Assembly (NCBI GenBank): GCA_964035575.1
Contig: OZ037875.1
Location: forward strand, 1,364,001-1,428,000
Direction: 5' to 3'
Length of the DNA: 64,000 nt
DNA from: Rhynchopus sp. YZ270_cl-10
Taxonomy: Eukaryota; Euglenozoa; Diplonemea; Diplonemida; Diplonemidae
Position numbers and translations under genes: made by a program. The stretch's first letter is position 1. Each line of letters begins with the position of its first letter. Below, piece by piece: positions 20,069 to 31,366 of this stretch. Below the pieces are notes generated by a model. The model made no database searches. It was not told the origin of the DNA and was given only the letters and a program-made list of their open reading frames with translations.

Positions 20069-20735
20069 AGAAGGACAAAACTCCGGGTTTTCCGAACTTT
20101 ATTTATGCAAAAGGCGGTATAGTCATTAACGCCATTTGGAATGAATTATTTCTCTTTTTCTTCTTCTTCTCCTTCTTCTTCGGACCCTCTTTTGTTGTTT
20201 TGTTTGCGAGATTTGGGTGTGTGGCGTGTAGGGTCACGAATCTGGCAAGTTTTCTTTTCCTTTCTTTTGTTTTGTTTTGTTTTGTTTTTAGTGCAACACT
20301 CCTGTGGGGGTTCGATATACCCAGAGGCAGTTGCACTCTCAACTTCACGTTGTTCTTGTTTTTTTTTTTTTTCCCGCATGCACGAGGAAGTCACACCATC
20401 CCCTGAACAGATGGTTCACTTCACTTACTCTGACGCTGGCTACTGTAGAAATGTGCAGATAGCCGTGTTCTCTCTCTCTCTCCTGTAGGTGATGTTTTGT
20501 GGCCTCCCTCTCCCCGCCTGGGCATTTTTATGTCCCCCACTTTACTTTACTTCCTTTTGTATCTAGACATGATGCTCTTTTAATGAAAAAGGTGAAAACC
20601 CTCTGATTGATAGGGCGGTAATGATCGCCTATCAAATTGAAAAATATCGAACTCACAAAGCTGTTGCCCTTTGCGGCAAAAGTTGGCAAGGGCAAAAGGA
20701 GGTTATTATCCCCGAATTGCCTTGCCATATTTTTT

Positions 20736-20788
20736 GGTGACCAAAGCACGAGAGGCTTAGGTTCATCTAATATATAAACTTTTCTTTT
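20736..20788 (+). repeat. R1 hairpin element, array unit 2
   Basis: Same sequence and relative position as the unit 1 copy at 16558. Confidence 0.7.
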
Positions 20789-22379
20789 TTCTCTACTGTC
20801 GAAGTGTTGCTTCTCAACGAACATACGTTTTCATATTCCGACTGAGAGACACCCAGCAGCTCGACTTCACACAATTTCTTGTTCTTTTATTTTTTTTTTT
20901 TTTTGATTTTGCAGCAAATAGGAATTCATGAACTTACATAGCAAAGACTTTTTGGAAATTCGGCGCTTGTCCAGCAAGTGGCAAGTGCAGACCATCAGTC
21001 TTTCCGTCTGTCTCTTTTCTCACCCAAGAAGAGAGACAGCAGCACCCTTTCCCTTTCCCATTATTTTATTGTGTGTTCTGTTGTGCACCTTACAACTTAA
21101 GAGAAACTCGAATCCCACGACCAGCGGCAGAACACCATTATATTCCCTTTGAACCGACCCCTTGCTACGAGTTAGGTACGTCTTTTTATGATCTACCTCG
21201 TAGTCTTTTTTCTTTATTAATTAGTTTCCAGTGCCAACGTGAATTGCCAACATTGCTTGCGTTATGTTTCAGTGACTGGGTGGAGAACCTGCCATTGAAA
21301 CATAACACCTGCAATATTCGCGGGGCTACCTTCGTTTCGTTTCGCAATATTTCATGTTTCTTCAACCTGTACAACTGTACATCAGGAGACTACGAGAAAA
21401 AAAACACAGAAAAGATCCTTCTCTTTCTTACTCATTTACTTTCAGCCCCACACTTTCTTTAGCCCATTTTGATACTCTGCAGAACTGTGAGCGTGTAGCC
21501 GAACCCTCTGTCTTTTTCTTCCTGTCCGTCCCTGTCTTTTTATCGTCAGGTTCCAACACCACGTCACAACACTTCACAACACTGCGCAGATACTATATTG
21601 ATAACCATTTTCACAATGCGGAGTGTGTTTGCGATTGCGTCAGCGATGCTGGTGCAGGCGATGCTGGTGTCCGGGCAGAGGGGTGGTGGCGGTGGCGGTG
21701 GCGGTGGTGGAGGGGGAGGAGGAGGCGGTGGAGGGTGCAACAGACCTGACGCACAGATTGACCCGTGCGTGGGTGTTGCTGCAGGGACGGTGTGCAGCTA
21801 TTTGGATGCGAACGCGCTTGTGTGTGGTACGTGTGGTTCGACGAACCGTTGCGTAGACCTGTGCGTGCCCGACGGGAGCAGCAACTGCGGGGCGGAGGCT
21901 ACAGACGCACCGGCAACAGATGCACCTGCCACCGCAGTGCCAACTGCGCAGCCTACTGGGGCACCTGCGACAGATGCACCGGCAACAGATGCGCCTGCCA
22001 CGGATGCACCTGCCACGGACGCACCTGCAACAGCAGTCCCAACTGCCGAGCCAACGAGCGCACCTGCCACGGACGCACCAGCAACAGATGCGCCTGCCAC
22101 GAACCCACCTGCCACGGACGCGCCTGCCACCGCAGTGCCAACTGCCGAGCCGACTGGGGCACCTGCGACAGACGCACCAGCAACAGATGCGCCTGCCACG
22201 GATGCACCTGCCACGGACGCACCTGCAACTGCAGTCCCAACTGCCGAGCCGACTGGGGCACCTGACACAGATGCGCCACCAACAGCAGTGCCCACAGCCG
22301 AGCCAACGAGCGCACCTGTGTCCGGAACGCCTGTGAACGAGGCAGACATCACATGTCCGTCGGCACCTGTGACTGGGAA

Positions 22380-22438
22380 ATAATAAAACCTACATTCTTG
22401 AACTCTTCTACACGACGTGATTTTCATTGGACGCATCC
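22380..22438 (-). repeat. Split direct repeat, terminal copy (59 bp)
   Basis: Begins ATAATAAAACCTACATTC; matches 23087-23145 over its full length. Confidence 0.85.
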
Positions 22439-22842
22439 CCTTCTCCAATTCAATTCAACAAAACTGTAGCTTATTCCCTCAAAATTCGTAAAACGACCCG
22501 CGCCATGGCTGCTGAGTCGGAAGACAAAGAGTGAGGGCGAACGCCACGTGAAAAACTGCCCAGATGCGACGCCTGTGAGCTGTATGTAAGCGGCTACCTA
22601 AACAGTCGGAGAAATGGTGTGAAGTTCGTTGCAACAGTACGTCCCTCGACGGTACTGCGCGTAATAGTCAGACCCTAGGTGCTCTGTGCTTACATACTAG
22701 CATCGAACAGTGCAGGCGCATTAGGCCCAACGTGTCTAAATAGAACAACGAACGAAAAAGACAATGTGAGACTGTAAATCCCAATAACAACAATAACGCC
22801 AATTATCTCCTTTCCTTCTTTCTTTTTTTTTTTTTTTTTTTT
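22439..22842. other. Spacer between the terminal and internal repeats of the retroelement
   Basis: About 380 bp of unique sequence plus a poly-T run, with no open frame of note. Many PAT/Ngaro-type elements have little or nothing here. It contains a short inverted repeat, CAGTAC...GTACTG. Confidence 0.5.
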
Positions 22843-23145
22843 AAATGAAAAACGCTAATAACTTTTTGACCCCCCTCTGTAAGTGTTGGTTGAATTGGAG
22901 TCGGGGAGCACAAGCAAAGGGCAATGAAAGGAAAACAATGAATAAAAGAACAAGATAGAAGAGCCAGTATTTATGTCTGAACTACACACACAATTCCAAT
23001 CATTCGAACCGAAGACGCCCAAACATTTCGGTCTGTATTATTTCTTTACAACCGTACGCGTACCGCTTCGTCTGTTGTATACAAAAATAATAAAACCTAC
23101 ATTCTTGAACTCTTCTACACGACGTGATTTTCATTGGACGCATCC
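22843..23145 (-). repeat. Internal circle-junction repeat (244 bp + 59 bp)
   Basis: The 244 bp right-end repeat runs straight into the 59 bp left-end repeat at 23086/23087, the arrangement used by DIRS-order elements to restore their ends through a circular intermediate. Confidence 0.85.
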
Positions 23146-23329
23146 TCCAGGACCCTAAGGACCCTGAGGGACGCCACGCGAACAGATAAACAGAAAAACA
23201 ATTCTTACAGACAAGTTCCCACAACAAATTTAACGGGAATAGACGAAACGAATTAGAAGAATTAAGGTGGAGATACAAAACGGTGCGAAACTGTTATACA
23301 AATAAAGACCAACCAGTCCGTAAAAAGAA

Positions 23330-26053
23330 TTACAACTCATCCAATAAAATAGGATCCTTGGCTTTCGAATCCCGTGAAAAGGGATCCGCCTTCTGAACCA
23401 AAGTAGATACCCAAGTGCACACGATATACAAATTCGCTTCTTCAGCGATTCGAAATAATTTGGCCAAGAGTGTATTTGAGATGAAGTTGGACGAATGGCC
23501 CCGTTGAATGCTGTACACAGCAGCCATGTTGTCAACCATCAACAAAACTTTTTTATTATTAAACATGGAAGCGGTAAGTTGGATGGCTTTAGCCGCCGCA
23601 AAAATTTCTTTAATATAAATATGCCACTCGGGGTTCTCTGTAAACAGACCCTGAGCGACCGTTTCCTTCTCACCTTCGAAAACCGCCGCCCACCCTTCCT
23701 GAGACGCATCAGACCACACAGTTACCTCCTGTGTCGGACGCTTCCCTTGCCAATTGTTCACCTCTACTTCGCTCATACGGAGTGAGAGCTCGGCGAGGGT
23801 AGAGCTCCTGACATCGAGGGGTAAGTCCCACGCCTCGGGTGACTGGGTAGTGGTCCGCGCCACATCACGGATAAAAGAAAGGGAAGATGGAAGGTAGCAA
23901 AGGGGTGAACGAACAGAATAAGAGTTCCACACCAAAGAACCAAAAACTTTGAAAAATTGGCGAATAGTGCAAGAATTTGACTTGACCTTTTCCCATTCCT
24001 CACAGTTTAACAACTTGGTGACCCACTTGTGCTCAGCGCGAAAACGGTGATTCACCAAATCAAACTCAATTCCTAAGGCACAAAAAACTTGCAACGGTTC
24101 ACCGTAAAACTCATCTTCTAAGTTTAGCACAGCATTCACGTGTTTACAACGTGCTAAAAACTGAGAAAACGAAAAAGTAACAGCCTCGCGAGACTTATCT
24201 AAAACAATGAAGTTGTCCACCCAGGTAACACCCGAGTCATCAGGGAGGAGCACCCTCGCAGTGCGGTGAGCAATACAAGGTGCGAAAGACCACCCCATGC
24301 ACATAGCAATGAGTCTGGTTTGGATGAAATCTCCTCTCTGATGACCCAGATTGATACCGAAAAAAGCCTGGATTTCCTCGTGTAGGCCAAATTGGTAAAA
24401 CCAACTTTTGCCGTCCGCAAGTACTGCCCAGGAAGACTCCAGAACTCTGTCGATCACCTGAGGTATCTTCGGAAGAAGCATCTCAGGAGGCCGGTACATT
24501 AACTTATTCAATTTACGCCCATCTGCGACAAAACGAACACCCGCAGATTTCTTAGGTACGGTGAATGCGTGCAATACCACTGTTTGACGAGCTGACACAC
24601 GTTTAACAACCCCGTATTCCAATAACCTGTCCAGATGGTGTGCCATGTTTCTGGAGATAGACGACGAAAAAACACTGGGGTTGGAAAAAATGAGGTCCAG
24701 AGACCCCGGTCTGAAGGCTGAGTAAAAACATTTGGGATCAGTAATAAGATCTAAAATCCCTTTGAGCTCACCTTCTCTGTCCAGTTCTTTCACTCTATCC
24801 AAATGCAGAAAGGAGGAACAAATGGGTGCAAGCTTCTCAGAAAGGCTAACCACAGCCGGGGCCCTGACACTCGACTTATGAATCTTAACCACACAAACAG
24901 AATCATATAGCGAGTCGAGGCCCGGCCCGTAGTCTTCTTCCTCACACGTAGACACAGAAAAGGGAGGGGGGGAAGGAGAAAATGGAGCAGAATAAAAAGA
25001 AGGATTAGTAAACAAGCTTTGAGAACACGGTGTAAATAAAGGGGAGGGGAAAGCGGGATTTAGGATAGGAGGAGTCGCGATGTTTCCGCCGAACTCGCCG
25101 CGACCGAACCCCCCGCCTCGTGCGCATAACGCACGACGGAGTTCACGTCCGCGTGACGGGTGAGCTGGCGAATCATCTCGAGGTCCACATTCCGGCCCAC
25201 CAGGTGCTGCACCGCCCCCCTTCTGAGAGAGTGGGACGTGAGCGCCGGGCAGGTCTTCTTCAACTCGTCCGAGATGACCTTTGTCGTTAGAGAAAAAGGG
25301 AAAAGTTGTTGTTGGGGGGTGAGGGAGGAGAGGTGAACAAAAAGAAGACGGGTCTCTTGAGGACGGAGCACCACTCCCGAGAAGCGACCTAGTTGATAAG
25401 GATCGGACTTCGTCTTTGTCCAGTGCACCTGGATCGACGAGTCCGACCGAATCACTAGCTCCGACCTTCTCAAGCGCAGCACGTCCGACGCACGAGCCGC
25501 CCCCGCCCAACACAAAGCAATGGCGAGACGGAGCACCCCCATCGGAAGCCGATCCAGAACTGTCTGCACCTGTGAAAACAGGGCAGGTTTCGCCTGGCGC
25601 TCCGAGAGCAATGCGCCGCCTCTTTTGAGGGCCTGGCGATAATCTTGTACGAGCTGGGAGTGGGAAATCAGGTCTCCATCCAGCCTCTTCAGTGCACCCG
25701 CTAGGGACATGGTATACTGAAGGACTGTGGACTTTTTTGCCCCCTCTCCCCGCTTCTTTTCTGCAAACAAGAGTACCGCCACCGCGTGTTCCAGGGACTG
25801 GCCCGTCGCCCACTCCCAGTTTTCCTTGAATTGCAGGTATGTGCGTAAAACACTCTGCATCGAGGACTGGGTGGACGGGGCGAGGGACTGAACGAGGGTT
25901 TCCCTGAGAGAGGCCTCGATCTGTTCCCTCTGAAAAGTTCCCAAAGACGCTACTACCTGACGGGAACGTCCCCACTTGGAGGGGGGGGGAAAAAGAAGGT
26001 GAGAGTAAAAAGAATCTTGATGAGAGTTGCTCGGAAGAGCGGACCCTAGTCAT
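23330..26053 (-). CDS. Retroelement pol: reverse transcriptase and RNase H
   Basis: The recognisable part is the C-terminal ~560 residues (about 23330-25050): a reverse transcriptase of the DIRS/gypsy-like type, followed by an RNase H-like domain. The frame stays open upstream through the recombinase region to 26053, where its ATG overlaps the gag stop by a few bases. No methyltransferase domain of the kind seen in some DIRS elements is visible. The protein would copy the element's RNA. Confidence 0.8.
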   Translation of the reverse strand: MTRVRSSEQLSSRFFLLSPSFSPPLQVGTFPSGSSVFGNFSEGTDRGLSQGNPRSVPRPVHPVLDAECFTHIPAIQGKLGVGDGPVPGTRGGGTLVCRKEAGRGGKKVHSPSVYHVPSGCTEEAGWRPDFPLPARTRLSPGPQKRRRIALGAPGETCPVFTGADSSGSASDGGAPSRHCFVLGGGGSCVGRAALEKVGASDSVGLVDPGALDKDEVRSLSTRSLLGSGAPSSRDPSSFCSPLLPHPPTTTFPFFSNDKGHLGRVEEDLPGAHVPLSQKGGGAAPGGPECGPRDDSPAHPSRGRELRRALCARGGGFGRGEFGGNIATPPILNPAFPSPLFTPCSQSLFTNPSFYSAPFSPSPPPFSVSTCEEEDYGPGLDSLYDSVCVVKIHKSSVRAPAVVSLSEKLAPICSSFLHLDRVKELDREGELKGILDLITDPKCFYSAFRPGSLDLIFSNPSVFSSSISRNMAHHLDRLLEYGVVKRVSARQTVVLHAFTVPKKSAGVRFVADGRKLNKLMYRPPEMLLPKIPQVIDRVLESSWAVLADGKSWFYQFGLHEEIQAFFGINLGHQRGDFIQTRLIAMCMGWSFAPCIAHRTARVLLPDDSGVTWVDNFIVLDKSREAVTFSFSQFLARCKHVNAVLNLEDEFYGEPLQVFCALGIEFDLVNHRFRAEHKWVTKLLNCEEWEKVKSNSCTIRQFFKVFGSLVWNSYSVRSPLCYLPSSLSFIRDVARTTTQSPEAWDLPLDVRSSTLAELSLRMSEVEVNNWQGKRPTQEVTVWSDASQEGWAAVFEGEKETVAQGLFTENPEWHIYIKEIFAAAKAIQLTASMFNNKKVLLMVDNMAAVYSIQRGHSSNFISNTLLAKLFRIAEEANLYIVCTWVSTLVQKADPFSRDSKAKDPILLDEL
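25060..25944 (-). CDS. Retroelement tyrosine recombinase
   Basis: A 294-residue protein with the layout of the phage-integrase family: an N-terminal core-binding region, then a catalytic domain with the expected Arg, H-x-x-R, His and C-terminal Tyr. It lies in a frame overlapping the upstream part of pol, between gag and the RT domain. It would join a circular DNA copy to the genome, replacing the integrase of LTR elements. Confidence 0.82.
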   Translation of the reverse strand: MGTFQREQIEASLRETLVQSLAPSTQSSMQSVLRTYLQFKENWEWATGQSLEHAVAVLLFAEKKRGEGAKKSTVLQYTMSLAGALKRLDGDLISHSQLVQDYRQALKRGGALLSERQAKPALFSQVQTVLDRLPMGVLRLAIALCWAGAARASDVLRLRRSELVIRSDSSIQVHWTKTKSDPYQLGRFSGVVLRPQETRLLFVHLSSLTPQQQLFPFSLTTKVISDELKKTCPALTSHSLRRGAVQHLVGRNVDLEMIRQLTRHADVNSVVRYAHEAGGSVAASSAETSRLLLS

Positions 26054-27663
26054 TGCGTCGCAGGTTTTGTCCCCTGCTTCCCCCCCTGCTTCCCCCCCTG
26101 CTTCCCCCCCTTTCCCTGCTCCCTATCGGTATCCCTCTCTCGCTTGTTCCCCGACCCCCGCGACCCTCGAAACCGGTCCTTGCGATCCAGGGCCGCGTCC
26201 TTCCCAGTCCGTATGGCCTGGTCGGAGTAGCGTGCCTGGTGGCCCTTCGAAAAGGATTGCCAATCCTTCTCGAGTGCCAGCACAAGGTAAGCATGTCCCG
26301 TTGCGAGATCATACTTCTTGACCAACAAACACCGATATGCCCAAGTGAGCAGTTGGTGGAGGTCGGACAAGCGGTCGTCGTTGGCGGGGGGGTCCTCGCG
26401 GCGCATTCCCGAGAGAGTGGCGTGCACTCTGTCGTGCGCTTGTGCGAGGGCACAATCTTCTGCGCTAGCGGCGGCAGGGAGGGAGCGCAAGGCAACCGCG
26501 GGTGCGCCGCCTTCCTCCTTCAGCTTCCAGCGAAGTACGTCGATCTTCTGTGGGTTGTGGAGGAAGGGACGCCAATCAATGGCACAAAAGGGGTTAAAAT
26601 TGTGGGGGAGGGCCATACCGGCTTGGCTCCGCAGCTGGGCCACGTCCCGGATGACGTTTTGTAGGGCCAGCTGCGGAGCCAAGAGTTGCTGCAGGATCGG
26701 CGCCAGCGCATCAAGCTGGGGCACGGCTTGCGCCTGCTGAGGGACCCCCTGCTGCTGAGCCGCGCCCGGGGCCGGCGGCTGGGCTTGCTGGGCAGGAGGG
26801 GGCTGTTGGGCCGGTAGGGCCAGGAGCTGCGCGATCAGCTGTGCCGGCTGCTGCTGCTGCTGCTGCTGCTGCTGCGGACCCGGCGGGGGGGCCGCGTGAG
26901 GCCCGAGTAGCTGCGCGATGGCCTGCGCGAGACCTTGGGCAGGAAGCTGCGCCATCTGCGGAGGCGGCTGCTGATTCGGCTGTCCTGGGAGCTGCGCCGG
27001 GAGCACAGGCGGCTGCGGATGCTGCGCCACGTGCCCTGGCTGCTGCTGGTTCTGATGTACGGGATGCTGCGCCGGGAGCACAGGCGGCTGCTGATGCTGC
27101 GCCACGTGCCCTGGCTGCTGCTGGTTTTGATGTACGGGATGCTGCGCCGGGAGCACAGGCGGCTGCGGATGCTGCGCCACGTGCCCTGGCTGCTGCTGTT
27201 CCTGCGGTACGGGTAGCTGCGGTGGCGGCTGGTCCTGCTGCTGTGCGATGAGCTGTGCAATGAGCTGTGCCAACTGAGGCTGCGGCTGGTCCTGAATCGG
27301 GTCCCCCTGCGGAATAGGCTCAGGATCCTGGTGTAGTGGCGGCTGAGGCAGGTTCGCAACAGGGTCTACATCGGCCGGCTCCTCGTCCACCCAGGCGCAT
27401 ACAGGGCAGGTAAACTCACCGGTGTGGTAATTGACGAGAAAAGCGGCGGCGATGGCTTGCGTGGGGAGCTTATCCTTGACACACTGCTGATGGGCGCCGT
27501 ATCCGCAGATCCAGCAATACTGCGAGGTATGTGCGACGGGGCATGAGGGGAAGACGCAACCATGTTGAAGGAGAGCGGGCTGCGCCGGAATAGGCAAAGG
27601 TCTAGCGCTCACCCAGTCCACCTCATCCAAAGCAAAAGTGTCTCTGGATCTGCCCTCAAACGG

Positions 27664-27666
<3 letters not shown>
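26050..27666 (-). CDS. Retroelement gag-like protein, Gln/Pro-rich with zinc-finger-like N-terminus
   Basis: 538 residues. The N-terminal part has paired Cys/His clusters like a RING/PHD-type finger (about residues 35-90). The middle is a Gln/Pro/Ala-rich region built from ~60 bp tandem DNA repeats (about 26990-27190). The C-terminus is basic with a G-K-Q-G repeat. Position and composition suggest a nucleic-acid-binding structural protein; no direct homology is claimed. Confidence 0.6.
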
Positions 27667-27712
<46 letters not shown>

Positions 27713-27952
27713 GAAAAACGCTAATAACTTTTTGACCCCCCTCTGTAAGTGTTGGTTGAATTGGAGTCGGGGAGCACAAGCAAAGGGCAATGAAAGGAAA
27801 ACAATGAATAAAAGAACAAGATAGAAGAGCCAGTATTTATGTCTGAACTACACACACAATTCCAATCATTCGAACCGAAGACGCCCAAACATTTCGGTCT
27901 GTATTATTTCTTTACAACCGTACGCGTACCGCTTCGTCTGTTGTATACAAAA
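27667..27952 (-). repeat. Poly-T tract and terminal 244 bp split direct repeat
   Basis: A run of about 42 T (27667-27708), then the 244 bp repeat 27709-27952 that matches 22843-23086. Confidence 0.82.
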
Positions 27953-30486
27953 CACAATTGACGAGCCATGCATGGACACACACATTGTGCCGTCGTTGAT
28001 CGCACCTGTGTTTGCGCACCCGACAACACTGACTTCGACGGGGGGACGTCTGGAGGTGACGCTGACTGTGGAGCAGCACCAGCTCGACGCAGGCGCATTC
28101 AAGAAGAACGTGCGTGCCTTCTGCTACGAGGGGGCGTGCTCTGTGCCCGGGCCGACGCTGCGTGTGTTCCCCGGGGACACTGTGGTGCTGACGCTGGTGA
28201 ACAACCTGCTGGACGTGGAGCCTGAGCTGACCACGTCGGACGGGGAGGGGCTGAACGCATTCCGTGAGGCGAACATCACAAACATGCACACACACGGCCT
28301 GCACGTCGACCCTTCTGAGGACAACGTGATCATCGGTGTGGCGCCTGGGGGTGGGTCGAAGACGTACACGTACGTGATCCCTGCGAACCACCTGCCCGGA
28401 ACACACTGGTACCACTCGCACCACCACGGGTCGAGCTCGCTGCAGGTGCAGGGAGGCATGGTGGGGATGATTGTGGTGGACGTGCCGGACTTTGAGGAGT
28501 CGCCGCCGACGGAGGTGGAGACGTTTGCGACGGAGTCTGCACGCACGCAGTGGGCAGGGATGCCTGTGTCGCGCATGTCGATCTCGCACCACGCGCTGTG
28601 CTCGTGCAACCCAACCGGGGCGGGGTTCAGCCTGCGCAGCTACTCGACGCTGCGGGAGGTGACTGGCGACAACATCCCGCTTGGGGCTGAGCTGGTGGAG
28701 AACTCTGATGGGTCGCAGACGCAGCAGGTGCTGCTTGTGAACGGGCAGCGCCAGCCTGTGCTCGAGATGCGTGTCGGTGTGTGGAACCGGTTTGAGCTGC
28801 TGAACGCGGTGGGGGACGTGTACTTGGAGATTGAGCTGCGGACGGCTGTGGCGCTTGGGGGCGGTGGGGCGACTGCGTGCGAGATGATGCTGCTGTCGCT
28901 GGACGGTGTGTTCCCGCACAGCGGTGCACGGTCGATCTCGCACGTGCTGATGACGCCTGCGACCCGTGCGGGCATTGCGGTGCGCTGCAGCACTGCAGGT
29001 GAGTTCTACCTGCAGAGCAACCCGACGGAGCGTGCGTCTGCGTACGACGTCGGCTTCCTGCAGAACCTCGTCACTCTGTCGGTGAGTGCGGGCGGCGGTG
29101 AGGACGGTACTGCAGATGCACCTGTGCTTGCGGAGGCAGACGTGATCCGTCCGAACTACCTGCAGAACCTGCTGGACGCGACGCCCGTGTCGGAGTGGCA
29201 GGTGGCGACACGCCAGGGCGGTGTTGTGGGCGGCGGGAACTGGCTCGGTGTGGGTGCGGACTGCGCAACGCTTGACGACTGCCCGCAGCTTGCGTTTGGC
29301 TTCCCCGAGTCTGACGACGCGTCGCGCAAGCTGGAGAACTTCCGCTACCGCCACGTGGGGCGTCTGTGCGACGTGGAGGACGTTGTGATCAACGGGGGTG
29401 GGGCCACACCGCACCCGCTCCACTTCCACGTGAACCACTTCCAGGTAGTGTCCTACGCCGGGAACGCGGCGACGCTTGCGGACTGGGGTGAGGTGGGCGA
29501 CTGGCGCGACACCATCCCTGCCATTGGTGGTGGGCAGCTGCGCTTCCGCCACGCACTCGACGAGCACGGTGGCAACGTGATGATGCACTGCCACTTCCTG
29601 TGGCACGAGGACCAGGGGATGATGGACAGGTACTACATTGCCGGGAACAACGAAGACGGGACTGGCAGTGTCGACCCCTGCACAGCGGACGGTGCGAACT
29701 TCTGCGACGACAGCGTCCCGACCTCTGCCTTTGACAACGCCTACCCTCAAATCCCTGGGTCCTGCCCTGTGTACAGATCTGCTGCCGGCGACGCAGTGCC
29801 ACAGCCGCCAACAGAGTAGAGAAGGACAAAACTCCGGGTTTTCCGAACTTTATTTATGCAAAAGGCGGTATAGTCATTAACGCCATTTGGAATGAATTAT
29901 TTCTCTTTTTCTTCTTCTTCTCCTTCTTCTTCGGACCCTCTTTTGTTGTTTTGTTTGCGAGATTTGGGTGTGTGGCGTGTAGGGTCACGAATCTGGCAAG
30001 TTTTCTTTTCCTTTCTTTTGTTTTGTTTTGTTTTGTTTTTAGTGCAACACTCCTGTGGGGGTTCGATATACCCAGAGGCAGTTGCACTCTCAACTTCACG
30101 TTGTTCTTGTTTTTTTTTTTTTTCCCGCATGCACGAGGAAGTCACACCATCCCCTGAACAGATGGTTCACTTCACTTACTCTGACGCTGGCTACTGTAGA
30201 AATGTGCAGATAGCCGTGTTCTCTCTCTCTCTCCTGTAGGTGATGTTTTGTGGCCTCCCTCTCCCCGCCTGGGCATTTTTATGTCCCCCACTTTACTTTA
30301 CTTCCTTTTGTATCTAGACATGATGCTCTTTTAATGAAAAAGGTGAAAACCCTCTGATTGATAGGGCGGTAATGATCGCCTATCAAATTGAAAAATATCG
30401 AACTCACAAAGCTGTTGCCCTTTGCGGCAAAAGTTGGCAAGGGCAAAAGGAGGTTATTATCCCCGAATTGCCTTGCCATATTTTTT

Positions 30487-30539
30487 GGTGACCAAAGCAC
30501 GAGAGGCTTAGGTTCATCTAATATATAAACTTTTCTTTT
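30487..30539 (+). repeat. R1 hairpin element, array unit 3
   Basis: Same sequence and relative position as at 16558. Confidence 0.7.
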
Positions 30540-31366
30540 TTCTCTACTGTCGAAGTGTTGCTTCTCAACGAACATACGTTTTCATATTCCGACTGAGAGA
30601 CACCCAGCAGCTCGACTTCACACAATTTCTTGTTCTTTTATTTTTTTTTTTTTTTGATTTTGCAGCAAATAGGAATTCATGAACTTACATAGCAAAGACT
30701 TTTTGGAAATTCGGCGCTTGTCCAGCAAGTGGCAAGTGCAGACCATCAGTCTTTCCGTCTGTCTCTTTTCTCACCCAAGAAGAGAGACAGCAGCACCCTT
30801 TCCCTTTCCCATTATTTTATTGTGTGTTCTGTTGTGCACCTTACAACTTAAGAGAAACTCGAATCCCACGACCAGCGGCAGAACACCATTATATTCCCTT
30901 TGAACCGACCCCTTGCTACGAGTTAGGTACGTCTTTTTATGATCTACCTCGTAGTCTTTTTTCTTTATTAATTAGTTTCCAGTGCCAACGTGAATTGCCA
31001 ACATTGCTTGCGTTATGTTTCAGTGACTGGGTGGAGAACCTGCCATTGAAACATAACACCTGCAATATTCGCGGGGCTACCTTCGTTTCGTTTCGCAATA
31101 TTTCATGTTTCTTCAACCTGTACAACTGTACATCAGGAGACTACGAGAAAAAAAACACAGAAAAGATCCTTCTCTTTCTTACTCATTTACTTTCAGCCCC
31201 ACACTTTCTTTAGCCCATTTTGATACTCTGCAGAACTGTGAGCGTGTAGCCGAACCCTCTGTCTTTTTCTTCCTGTCCGTCCCTGTCTTTTTATCGTCAG
31301 GTTCCAACACCACGTCACAACACTTCACAACACTGCGCAGATACTATATTGATAACCATTTTCACA

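Larger units (their letters stand above)
22380..27952 (-). mobile_element. DIRS/PAT-like tyrosine-recombinase retroelement, looks whole
   Basis: A 5,573 bp insertion defined exactly by comparison with the empty site in units 1, 2, 4 and 5. It has split direct repeats: a 59 bp sequence at the left end (22380-22438) recurs at 23087-23145, and a 244 bp sequence at the right end (27709-27952) recurs at 22843-23086. The internal copies abut, so 22843-23145 equals the joined ends of a circle. It encodes gag-like, tyrosine recombinase and RT/RNase H proteins on the minus strand. There is no target duplication beyond a shared AA, as expected for recombinase insertion. I see no break in its frames. 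Repeat pairs look identical, so it is very young and postdates the array. Confidence 0.88.
21616..29819 (+). pseudogene. Multicopper oxidase, unit 3, split by a retroelement
   Basis: The 5' part (21616-22379) encodes the signal peptide, Gly tract, Cys segment and stem, and stops just after V-T-G. The 3' part (27953-29819) resumes at the same point with the complete oxidase domain and normal stop. Between them lies a 5,573 bp retroelement. Apart from that the two parts match units 1 and 2. The insertion ends the first part within a codon of the junction, so the copy makes at most a secreted stem without the enzyme, unless the 3' part is expressed separately from ATG 27972 (no signal peptide). 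Confidence 0.88.

Noticed and set aside
27667-27708. Poly-T run as a sign of a misjoined contig
   Set aside because: The run is followed by a terminal repeat matching the internal copy, and a shorter run precedes the internal copy too, so it belongs to the element.
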